This document shows positions 1 through 5,730 of a DNA stretch of 11,267 nt, piece after piece; position 1 is the first letter of the stretch, and each line of letters starts with the position of its first letter. Source of the stretch: Actinomycetes bacterium (GTDB taxonomy: Bacteria > Actinomycetota > Acidimicrobiia > Spongiisociales > UBA5794); NCBI GenBank assembly GCA_023336875.1, contig JAMBLH010000187.1, positions 1-11,267 of the forward strand, written 5' to 3'. Made by a program: the position numbers and the translations under genes. The notes under the pieces are model-generated. The model worked only from the letters and a program-made list of their open reading frames with translations. It made no database searches and had not been told where the DNA came from.

Positions 1-277
1 GAGCCCTGGCGCGCACCGCGTTGCCCCCCGCCTTGAGTTGATGTGTCTTGAAGTGCCTTGGCATCATCGGATGAGTTGCAGAAGTCTCCTGATCCTCGGT
101 CTCAACCGCCTCGATCGACTTGAGTCCTGTCGGAATGTGCTTGTGATAGAGGAGGGCTGAGTCGAAGGAGAAACCCTCCTCGCCCATCAGTTCTTCGGCA
201 TACAAGGTGCCATCTGGTTGGCGGAACTGAGTGTGGCGTTTGGCTGGGACTTCACCGACGGATCGGTAGTAGGGCAT
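1..277 (-). CDS. hmgA: Homogentisate 1,2-dioxygenase, N-terminal part (cut by window edge)
   Basis: HmgA opens the aromatic ring of homogentisate to maleylacetoacetate with non-haem iron, in tyrosine and phenylalanine catabolism in the cytoplasm. I found this gene by translating the minus strand from an ATG at 277-275; 92 codons are present and the frame stays open to the left edge. The protein starts MPYYRSVGEVPAKRHTQFRQ and continues with PDGTLYAEELMGEEGFSFDS and LLYHKHIP, the characteristic N-terminal sequence of the actinobacterial enzyme. The start is fixed by an AAGGAG ribosome site at 287-282, four bases before ATG. The iron ligands lie in the missing C-terminal part. A weak promoter may exist on the minus strand (TTGGAA at 332-327, TAGCAT at 307-302, 19-bp spacer). 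Head-to-head lies a remnant of hpd, the preceding pathway enzyme. The identification is confident; whether the gene is intact beyond the edge cannot be seen. Confidence 0.9.
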   Translation of the reverse strand, partial: MPYYRSVGEVPAKRHTQFRQPDGTLYAEELMGEEGFSFDSALLYHKHIPTGLKSIEAVETEDQETSATHPMMPRHFKTHQLKAGGNAVRARA

Positions 278-281
278 GTTG

Positions 282-287
282 CTCCTT
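282..287 (-). promoter_or_regulatory. Ribosome binding site of hmgA
   Basis: On the minus strand the sequence reads AAGGAG-CAAC-ATG. The strong Shine-Dalgarno match sets the hmgA start at 277. It also argues against the plus-strand frame that runs through this stretch being a gene start. Confidence 0.75.
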
Positions 288-301
288 CGGCATCTGGTGC
301 C

Positions 302-526
302 ATGCTACGCGATTGTGTGCAGCGAGTTCCAAAGGCTCTACGATTGACGATGGATCAGGACGACGACGGATACCTGCTCCAGACGTTTACGAAAATGCTC
401 CAGGACAGGCCGACCGTCTTCTTCGAGTTCATCGAGCGCAGAGGCGCCATAGGATTCGGGCTTGGCAATTTCAAGGCCCTATTCGAGTCGATAGAGCGTG
501 AGCAGGAGAAGAGGGGAAACCTCTAG
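302..526 (+). pseudogene. hpd: C-terminal remnant of 4-hydroxyphenylpyruvate dioxygenase
   Basis: HPPD converts 4-hydroxyphenylpyruvate to homogentisate, the substrate of the adjacent hmgA. Only its tail is here. From about position 353 the frame reads DQDDDGYLLQTFTK, then DRPTVFFEFIERRGAIGFG, then GNFKALFESIEREQ and RGNL-stop, which matches the family C-terminus closely. It retains the VFFE glutamate (codon at 425-427), which is the third iron ligand in the family. The two His ligands and roughly the first 300 residues of a normal ~360-residue enzyme are absent, because hmgA occupies the upstream DNA on the other strand. The frame is open back to 218, but that part is antisense to hmgA and unlike HPPD; codons 302-352 are at best degraded. 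ATGs at 302 and 350 could still allow a short peptide. The stop TAG (524-526) overlaps the ppk2 stop on the opposite strand. It cannot be a functional dioxygenase. Confidence 0.8.
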
Positions 527-1365
527 TAGTTCTCTGGGACGAAGGTCTGTTCAGTGATCGGTGGGCGAATGTAGCCGCTGTCGATCTGTCGGGGAGGGAG
601 TTCGATCGGCCCCAGTGTGCGGTCCTCATAGGGGATCATTGTCAGAAGATGGCTCATGCAGTTGAGGCGAGCCCTCTTCTTGTCCTCTGCGTTGACAACG
701 TACCACGGCGCCTGCTTGATATCCGTGTGGTCGAACATGATGTCCTTCGCCTTTGAGAATTCAATCCAACGCGCCCTGGACTCGAGATCCATTGGACTCA
801 GCTTCCACCGCTTGGTCGTGTCTCCTATCCGTGCCTCGAATCGGCGCTCCTGTTCCTCGTCGCTCACGGAGAACCAATACTTGATGAGGATGATCCCGCT
901 GCGCACGATCATGCGTTCGAATTCTGGACATGTCCTGAGGAACTCTTTGTACTCATCCTCGGTGCAGAAGCCCATGACGGGTTCGACGAGTGCCCTGTTG
1001 TACCAGGAGCGATCGAACAGAACGATCTCTCCAGCCGCAGGAAGCTTTGCAACGTAGCGCTGGAACCACCACTGCGTCTTCTCGCGTTCCGTAGCAGTGC
1101 CGAGTGCTTCGACCCTGCAGATCCTGGGGTTGAGACGCTCCGTGATTCGCTTTATGACGCCACCCTTGCCAGCGGCATCTCTGCCCTCGAAAACGACGAC
1201 CACTTTGAGGCCCTCATCCTTGATGTAGCTCTGGAGCATCACGAGTTCCGTCTGGAGGCGCTCAAGCTCCTCCTCATAGAACTTCTTGTGCAGTTTCGGC
1301 TTCTTGACGCTCTCTTGCGGTTCGATCGTGTCGAAAACGGAGGCACTGGGTTCTGAGTCGTTCAT
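523..1365 (-). CDS. ppk2: Polyphosphate kinase 2, class I
   Basis: PPK2 transfers phosphate between polyphosphate and nucleoside diphosphates, typically making GTP or ATP from polyphosphate, in the cytoplasm. From the ATG at 1365 the protein has 280 residues. The Walker A loop FEGRDAAGKGG lies near residues 59-69 and the Walker B/catalytic segment LFDRSWYNR near 116-124. TQWWFQRYVAKLP, the MGFCT segment, the lid WKLSPMDLESRARW and a late DKKRARLN are all typical of single-domain class I PPK2. The frame is open to 1470, but I chose the internal ATG at 1365. The extra 35 codons cross a tandem repeat, run into the divergent SAM hydrolase gene and do not resemble the family, and an AGGA precedes this ATG. 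It is transcribed away from the SAM hydrolase gene and converges on the hpd remnant with a 4-bp stop overlap. The family is certain; nucleotide preference is not visible. Confidence 0.92.
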   Translation of the reverse strand: MNDSEPSASVFDTIEPQESVKKPKLHKKFYEEELERLQTELVMLQSYIKDEGLKVVVVFEGRDAAGKGGVIKRITERLNPRICRVEALGTATEREKTQWWFQRYVAKLPAAGEIVLFDRSWYNRALVEPVMGFCTEDEYKEFLRTCPEFERMIVRSGIILIKYWFSVSDEEQERRFEARIGDTTKRWKLSPMDLESRARWIEFSKAKDIMFDHTDIKQAPWYVVNAEDKKRARLNCMSHLLTMIPYEDRTLGPIELPPRQIDSGYIRPPITEQTFVPENY

Positions 1366-1380
1366 AGTCCTGTGGGTGGC

Positions 1381-1405
1381 GGTAGACGGTAGACGGTAGA
1401 CGGTA
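1381..1405. repeat. Heptanucleotide tandem repeat (GGTAGAC)3 plus partial copy
   Basis: Three perfect GGTAGAC copies occupy 1381-1401, followed by GGTA. The tract lies 16-40 bases upstream of the chosen ppk2 start, so it would be in the ppk2 leader, and about 20 bases from the -35 box proposed for the divergent gene. Copy number could affect either promoter. On the minus strand the unit is GTCTACC. Confidence 0.9.
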
Positions 1406-1422
1406 TCGGCGGCGGAGGCGAG

Positions 1423-1449
1423 TTGAACGTCTGGTCGGTTCACTACGCT
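1423..1449 (+). promoter_or_regulatory. Possible promoter of the SAM hydrolase gene (leaderless start)
   Basis: TTGAAC (1423-1428) and TACGCT (1444-1449, a TANNNT -10 box) are separated by 15 bp. Transcription would begin close to the GTG at 1458, which has no Shine-Dalgarno sequence, so the mRNA would be leaderless or nearly so. The short spacer makes this a weak call. Confidence 0.35.
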
Positions 1450-1457
1450 TGCATCCA

Positions 1458-2303
1458 GTGAATGCTCCAATCTCCTTTCTCAGCGACTTCGGCTATGAAG
1501 ATGAGTTCGTAGGTGTTGTGCACGGGGTCATTGCTCGAATCGCACCGGCCACCAGAATCATCGATATCACCCACGGCATTTCGCACGGGGATATCCACGG
1601 CGGAGCGATGGCACTCACAAGGGCTGTCCAGTTCATGCCAGACGGTGTACTTCTCGCGGTTGTCGACCCTGGCGTTGGCACAGACCGCAGAGCAATAGCA
1701 GCACGTACCCCCGTTGGGTTTTTCGTTGGACCGGACAATGGGCTCCTGGCGCCAGCAGTTGCAATGGTCGGTGGCGCGGACCGCATTGTGTCTCTCGAAG
1801 AGGCTCTGTATCAGCTGCCTTCGGCGGGCGGGACGTTTGCCGGACGCGATGTCTTCGGCCCTGCTGCTGCAGTGCTCGCGTCTGGTCAAGCACAGATAGA
1901 TGACCTAGGACCGATACTCGATCCCGGATCGATAAGCCCACTCCTTGTCCCGTTGGCTGAACCAGCTGGGAATGGCGCTGTGCGCGGGAGCGTGTTGTGG
2001 ATCGATACATTCGGCAACGTCCAGTTCAATGTTGCGCCCTCCGATCTCGAATCTCTCGGCTTGTCCGTCGGCGATGATCTCACGGTCGGGTTCAACATGG
2101 AGGAGTCGCGTGTTGTATGGGGATCGACCTACGGGGCTGTTGCGGAGGGAGAACCAGTGATCCATGTCGATTCACATGGTCAGATCGCCATTGCAGTGCG
2201 AGGGGGGAGAGCTGACGAAGCGTTCGCGTTCAGGGTGGGGGACACCGTGGTTCTTGGAAGGTCGGATGGCGGGAATCGGATTCCGCTCGAGATTGCCGAT
2301 TAG
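1458..2303 (+). CDS. SAM hydrolase / DUF62 family protein (SAM hydroxide adenosyltransferase-like)
   Basis: The family hydrolyses S-adenosylmethionine to adenosine and methionine; relatives are the fluorinase and chlorinase. Counting from the GTG at 1458 (281 residues), the N-terminus reads ISFLSDFGYEDEFVGVVHG and binds SAM in the family. DPGVGTDRR holds the expected catalytic Asp (residue 70) and Arg (77). FVGPDNGLL follows near 89-97, TFAGRDVFGPAAA near 126-138, and the C-terminal barrel carries WIDTFGNVQFN. The usual motif is TFHGRD; here Ala128 replaces the third catalytic residue, His, while the halogenating relatives have Tyr there. The frame is open from a TTG at 1449. I prefer GTG at 1458 because the family usually begins a few residues before the FL(S/T)DFG motif and TTG would lie in the proposed -10 box. 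It diverges from ppk2. Membership is sure; hydrolase activity is uncertain. Confidence 0.85.
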   Translation: MNAPISFLSDFGYEDEFVGVVHGVIARIAPATRIIDITHGISHGDIHGGAMALTRAVQFMPDGVLLAVVDPGVGTDRRAIAARTPVGFFVGPDNGLLAPAVAMVGGADRIVSLEEALYQLPSAGGTFAGRDVFGPAAAVLASGQAQIDDLGPILDPGSISPLLVPLAEPAGNGAVRGSVLWIDTFGNVQFNVAPSDLESLGLSVGDDLTVGFNMEESRVVWGSTYGAVAEGEPVIHVDSHGQIAIAVRGGRADEAFAFRVGDTVVLGRSDGGNRIPLEIAD

Positions 2304-2346
2304 GCACCGTTCGCTGACGTCGGGCCCGGTGTGATCTCGATCGCTG

Positions 2347-2475
2347 TCAGGGGGTCAATCCGCCGGTGGCGAGCTTGAAGACGAACGCGAGCAGGATCAT
2401 GCCAAGTAGCACAGCCACGGCGATTGAGGTAACAGGGCGCACCGGATCAAGATAGCGGTGCCCTATTCCTGACAT
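2347..2475 (-). CDS. Small single-span membrane protein, unknown
   Basis: The minus strand from ATG at 2475 encodes 42 residues: MSGIGHRYLDPVRPVTS, then the hydrophobic stretch IAVAVLLGMILLAFVF (about residues 18-33), then KLATGGLTP and a TGA stop. This gives one membrane helix; the Arg-containing N-terminus suggests that end stays in the cytoplasm. An AGGAG sits directly against the ATG, an unusually tight spacing, so the start is less secure than the frame. It diverges from the Rieske/molybdenum-enzyme operon, with 77 bases between the two start codons, and its 3' end is 43 bases from the convergent SAM hydrolase gene. I recognise no family. It could be a small respiratory-complex subunit or an assembly or anchor peptide for the neighbouring enzyme, but that is only inferred from position. 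The compact hydrophobic core and sensible boundaries make it likelier than chance. Confidence 0.55.
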   Translation of the reverse strand: MSGIGHRYLDPVRPVTSIAVAVLLGMILLAFVFKLATGGLTP

Positions 2476-2487
2476 CTCCTGTAGAAG

Positions 2488-2516
2488 TTGTTACAGTTCG
2501 CAAAGACCCTTAGGCT
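2488..2516 (+). promoter_or_regulatory. Candidate promoter of the aioBA operon
   Basis: TTGTTA (2488-2493), a 17-bp spacer and TAGGCT (2511-2516) form a plausible sigma-70-type promoter on the plus strand. Transcription would start near 2523, leaving a leader of about 30 bases before the GTG start at 2553. No sigma-54-type element (GG-N10-GC), as found upstream of some proteobacterial aioBA operons, was seen. Confidence 0.35.
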
Positions 2517-2525
2517 CGACCTAAG
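2509..2525. promoter_or_regulatory. Palindrome over the aioBA -10 box (possible operator)
   Basis: CTTAGG-CTCGA-CCTAAG is a perfect 6-bp inverted repeat with a 5-base spacer. It covers the proposed TAGGCT -10 box and the start of transcription. It also sits upstream of the divergent 42-codon ORF, so a bound repressor could affect both. It has no T-run, so it is not a terminator. The repressor is unknown. Confidence 0.35.
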
Positions 2526-2552
2526 CGTTTGTCCCAATCGACTGGAGAGACC

Positions 2553-3107
2553 GTGCAAGCGACTCGGCGCGAATTCATGTATGTGGCGGGAGCCGCGGGA
2601 ACGGGACTAGCTCTCTTCCTGATCCTGCCGAAGGCGTTCGACTCGGATTCAGATGGAAACGGTGGTGGCGATGGCGCTGCCATGGTTGGGGTCTTCCCAA
2701 GCGTGACAGTGGCGTTGCTGTCCGCGCTCCAGGATGGCGTTCCTGTGTTCTTCGACTATCCGCTGGTTGGCCAGGCAAATATCCTCGTCAAGATGGGTGA
2801 GCCAGTTGTCGGGGGCGTTGGACCAGATGGCGATATCGTTGCCTTCTCAAAGATTTGTACTCACATGGGCTGTCCGATCAGCGAGTATCAGCACGACCTG
2901 AAGGCCCTCGGCCCGTGCGCCTGCCACTACACGACCTTCGACCTCATCCACGGAGGAATTGTCGCGATGGGCCAGGCAACGCAAAACCTCCCCCAAGTTC
3001 TGCTCAGCGTTGAGGGTGACTCCGTGATGGCGGGCGGACTCATGCGTCTGGTCTACGGATACGACAACTCGCTCGAAGGTGGAGAACTAGTAGGAGGGTC
3101 CGTATGA
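2553..3107 (+). CDS. aioB: Rieske [2Fe-2S] small subunit of arsenite oxidase-type enzyme
   Basis: This is the electron-transfer subunit that pairs with the downstream molybdenum subunit and acts outside the cytoplasmic membrane. I chose GTG at 2553 (184 residues) because GGAGAG at 2544-2549 precedes it by three bases; the frame is open to a TTG at 2529. The N-terminus is a Tat signal: ATRREFMYVAGAAG, then a hydrophobic stretch. It has no obvious AxA cleavage site, so it may remain as an anchor. The Rieske boxes are CTHMGC (residues 102-107) and CACH (122-125). Cys102, His104, Cys122 and His125 bind the cluster; Cys107 and Cys124 can form the usual disulfide. The following GQATQNLPQVLL is a strong AioB-like feature. 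The stop overlaps the aioA start in ATGA, so the two are translationally coupled. It could equally be the Rieske subunit of a related enzyme such as iodate reductase. Confidence 0.85.
   Translation: MQATRREFMYVAGAAGTGLALFLILPKAFDSDSDGNGGGDGAAMVGVFPSVTVALLSALQDGVPVFFDYPLVGQANILVKMGEPVVGGVGPDGDIVAFSKICTHMGCPISEYQHDLKALGPCACHYTTFDLIHGGIVAMGQATQNLPQVLLSVEGDSVMAGGLMRLVYGYDNSLEGGELVGGSV
3092..3097 (+). promoter_or_regulatory. Ribosome binding site of aioA
   Basis: A perfect AGGAGG lies inside the end of aioB, six bases before the ATG at 3104. With the ATGA overlap it implies strong, coupled translation of the catalytic subunit. Confidence 0.8.
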
Positions 3108-5578
3108 CCACCGAAATCGCGTCCGTGCCTCTTCCTCCTGTCGATGCCGAGATGTCAATCATCTGCTGTGAATACTGCCCAGTCGCGTGCGGCTACAAGG
3201 TGTACAAGTGGCCAGAGGGAACGGAGGGTGGTCGAGGTGCGAGTGAAAATGCTCTCGGAGTCGACTTTCCAACGGGAACGCTTTCTGGCAGATGGCCATC
3301 CCAGAACATGCACACCGTCATCGAGGAGGATGGACAGGCAACGAATGTCATCATCATTCCCGATGCTGATTCCGAGGTTGTCAATGTCGGAGGCACGCAC
3401 TCGGTTCGCGGTGGCGCCCTCGCCAAGAAGCTCTACACAAAGGATGGCCTTACGTCCGACCGTTACTTGACGCCGATGCTCAAGGTCAATGGCGAGCACG
3501 TCCCCATCTCGTGGGATGACGCCATCGATCTCGTCGCCCGGCTATCCGAGTACACGCTCGAGACGTGGGACGAACTCGCGTGGGGGTTCAAGCTCTATTC
3601 GTACCAGTTCTACGAGAACGTCTTCGCGGCGACCAAGCTTGTCCTGGGAGAGATTGGGACTCCCAATATCTCTCCGCACCATGCCCCTGCGGACGGTGAC
3701 GACGTTCCCGGTTTGTCTGACGTTGGTATCGATGCCTTCGGGTCAGCGTTCGCTGACGACAAGGCAGCAGATGTGCTCTTCATTGCCGGTTCGGATCCGT
3801 ATGAGACGAAGACCATTCGGTTCACCACATGGCAACAGCCAGGCGGTGCAACGATCATCTACGTCGATCCGCGAAAGACGTTCACTGCTGTGTACGCGGA
3901 GAAGCACGAAGGCTTGCATCTCCAGATCCTGCCCGGAACCGATACTGCCCTCTATGGCGCGATTGCCAGAGAGATCTTTGCGAAAGGATGGGAGGACACA
4001 GAGTTCATCCGCGATCACATGGCGTCCGAGGACGAGATCGCTGCAGAGGGCAAGTGGCGCAGGGTGCAGTTCGGGCGATCCCTCGAACAGTACAAGGAGT
4101 ACCTGGAGGCCGAGAGCGATTTCAGCCCTGAAGGCGTCGAAGCTGCGACCGGTGTGCCATTCGAAAAGATCCAGGAGGCCGCCCGGATCATGACAGGGGG
4201 CGGCGGAGAGCGACCAAAGACGATGGTGCTGTTCGAAAAGGGCGTCTACTGGTCCCACAATTACGAGAACACGGCCGCCATCGGCAGCCTCGGCATGGTG
4301 CTTGGTGCTGTTGGGCGCGAAGGCCGTGCGACGAGCAGGATGGGTGGCCACCAGCGTGGCGGTCAGAAAGCGGCCGGCTATCCGTTGGACAAATCTCCCC
4401 ACTCCTACGAGGGACACCCCGTCGAGATGGACACCGAGAGGTGGCTTTATCAGGGCAACACACGTTTCCGTTGGGTCGTGGGCACGAACTGGATCGGTGC
4501 AATGGGAGCGTCGAACGCACTGGACGCCAGGGTTGCAGAGCTCACGTCAATGGGTCCGAAGATCACCTCGACTGATATCGAGGCAGCGTACGATGCCCTG
4601 GTCGCCCGTATGGATGCCGGAGGCACGGTCATCGTCCATCAGGAGATCTACCCGAACGATTCAACGCCCCACGCTGACATCATCCTGGCGGCGGGCGCAT
4701 GGGGTGAGGACACCTATGCGCGCAACAACGCCGAGCGAAGGCTGAGAATCTACGAGAAAATTATGGATCCACCGGGAGAAGCTCTTCCTGATTGGAGAAT
4801 TTTCCAGATGGTTGCCCAGAAGATGGGATTCGAGGGATTCGATTGGGAGAACACCAACGACATCTTCGAAGAGGCGGGGCCGAAGTCATCTGGTGGCAGA
4901 AGGAACTTCGAGGCTCTCGTTGAGAAAGCTCAAGCAGAGGGCATACCCGCCCATGACCTTCTCAAGACTTATGGAACCCAGGGTCTCCAGACACCGTTGA
5001 GTCTCGAGGGTGACGAACTCATTGAAACTCCAAGACTCCACTCGGACCTGAAGTTCAAGACCGACTCAGGGAAGGCAAACTTCGTTTTTGCGGACTGGGA
5101 CGCGGTGAAGGAACGGACAAAGATCCTCGGACCAGTTGGTGATGAGGTGTGGGTGCTCAATGGGCGTGTCAACGCGCTGTGGAACAACACGTCGGATAAC
5201 TCGCGCAGGCAGATCTCGAAGGATCGTTGGCCTACGAACTTCCTTGAGGTGAATCCACAGGACGCGTCCGCGTGGGGTCTTGAGAATGGCGACCAGGTTG
5301 CAGTCGAATCGGACAACGTGCTCGACTTTGTCGGCGACAAGGTCTCCGGCAGGTTCGAAGCAGCGGTGTACGTTACGGACCAGGTGCCGCCAGGTGTCAC
5401 ATTCACGTACTTCCTCGCGCCGGGGAACCACGCGAATGCTGTTACATCTGCCGACACAAGCCTGCAGCCGCTTGCCTTGAGGAACAACTTCAAGCTTGGC
5501 AAGGGCAGGATCACGAAGATCGGAAGGTCCGAGTTCGCAGATCAGATGTCCTTCATCCCAAGAAACCTCGCGCCGTAG
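3104..5578 (+). CDS. aioA: Molybdopterin oxidoreductase, arsenite oxidase large-subunit family
   Basis: The 824 residues match the usual length of AioA, the catalytic subunit with a bis-guanine-dinucleotide Mo cofactor and one [3Fe-4S] cluster. Cys22-X2-Cys25-X3-Cys29-X70-Ser100 is exactly the AioA pattern, in which Ser replaces the fourth Cys. Other family stretches are GCEYCPVACGYKVYKW-like sequence near 22-36, VRGGALAKK (101-109), YVDPRKT (253-259), RMGGHQ (412-417) and the C-terminal RWPTNFLEVNP and FKLGKGRI. Compared with Alcaligenes faecalis AioA, His195, Arg419 and His423 appear as His192, Arg412 and His416, while Glu203 appears as Asp200; the alignment was made by eye. There is no signal peptide, which fits export together with the Tat-bearing small subunit. 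It is coupled to aioB and has a perfect ribosome site. Arsenite oxidation is the default reading. An iodate reductase (IdrA) or another AioA-like enzyme is possible, but no idrP peroxidase gene is nearby. Confidence 0.85.
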   Translation: MTTEIASVPLPPVDAEMSIICCEYCPVACGYKVYKWPEGTEGGRGASENALGVDFPTGTLSGRWPSQNMHTVIEEDGQATNVIIIPDADSEVVNVGGTHSVRGGALAKKLYTKDGLTSDRYLTPMLKVNGEHVPISWDDAIDLVARLSEYTLETWDELAWGFKLYSYQFYENVFAATKLVLGEIGTPNISPHHAPADGDDVPGLSDVGIDAFGSAFADDKAADVLFIAGSDPYETKTIRFTTWQQPGGATIIYVDPRKTFTAVYAEKHEGLHLQILPGTDTALYGAIAREIFAKGWEDTEFIRDHMASEDEIAAEGKWRRVQFGRSLEQYKEYLEAESDFSPEGVEAATGVPFEKIQEAARIMTGGGGERPKTMVLFEKGVYWSHNYENTAAIGSLGMVLGAVGREGRATSRMGGHQRGGQKAAGYPLDKSPHSYEGHPVEMDTERWLYQGNTRFRWVVGTNWIGAMGASNALDARVAELTSMGPKITSTDIEAAYDALVARMDAGGTVIVHQEIYPNDSTPHADIILAAGAWGEDTYARNNAERRLRIYEKIMDPPGEALPDWRIFQMVAQKMGFEGFDWENTNDIFEEAGPKSSGGRRNFEALVEKAQAEGIPAHDLLKTYGTQGLQTPLSLEGDELIETPRLHSDLKFKTDSGKANFVFADWDAVKERTKILGPVGDEVWVLNGRVNALWNNTSDNSRRQISKDRWPTNFLEVNPQDASAWGLENGDQVAVESDNVLDFVGDKVSGRFEAAVYVTDQVPPGVTFTYFLAPGNHANAVTSADTSLQPLALRNNFKLGKGRITKIGRSEFADQMSFIPRNLAP

Positions 5579-5597
5579 GGGCGTCGAAGCCCAGGTC

Positions 5598-5610
5598 GCG
5601 AAATATTCGC
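5598..5610. promoter_or_regulatory. Short palindrome GCGAA-ATA-TTCGC
   Basis: This perfect 5-bp inverted repeat with a 3-base spacer lies 20 bases after the aioA stop and three bases before a TTGACG. It lacks a T-run, so an operator or chance is more likely than a terminator. Confidence 0.2.
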
Positions 5611-5640
5611 CTGTTGACGGGGGAATGTAGGGTCTCTGGC

Positions 5641-5670
5641 CCGACACGGTGGCGAGGACTCGCGTAGGCT
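5641..5670 (+). promoter_or_regulatory. Candidate promoter of the nucleotidase gene
   Basis: CCGACA (5641-5646) and TAGGCT (5665-5670) are 18 bp apart. The -10 hexamer is identical to that proposed upstream of aioB, and the bases after it are also similar. A leader of roughly 50 bases would precede the ATG at 5731. The remainder of the 5579-5730 gap holds only the palindrome listed separately and the ribosome site. Confidence 0.35.
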
Positions 5671-5730
5671 TGAACCATAGACGCACGGCATTGTCGTCGC
5701 GCGCATGGTGATAGGGCTCAAGGAGGATTG

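Noticed and set aside
218..301. Upstream extension of the plus-strand frame that ends in the HPPD tail
   Set aside because: It is antisense to the hmgA start and its ribosome site, and does not resemble HPPD. Treated as chance open frame, not a new fusion protein.
1366..1470. N-terminal extension of ppk2 by 35 codons
   Set aside because: It crosses the 7-bp tandem repeat, overlaps the divergent gene, and has no family similarity. The ATG at 1365 fits the usual length better.
2304..2346. Possible terminator between the SAM hydrolase gene and the small membrane ORF
   Set aside because: Only short imperfect pairings (CACCG with CGGTG) and a GGGCCC palindrome are present, with no T-run.
3743..4417. 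224-codon minus-strand open frame inside aioA
   Set aside because: The opposite frame carries conserved AioA motifs throughout. The minus frame shows no recognisable domain or ribosome site.
5614..5633. TTGACG followed by TAGGGT as a promoter after aioA
   Set aside because: The hexamers are only 8 bases apart, and no -10 box lies at 16-18 bases. The TAGGCT element further downstream is better placed.
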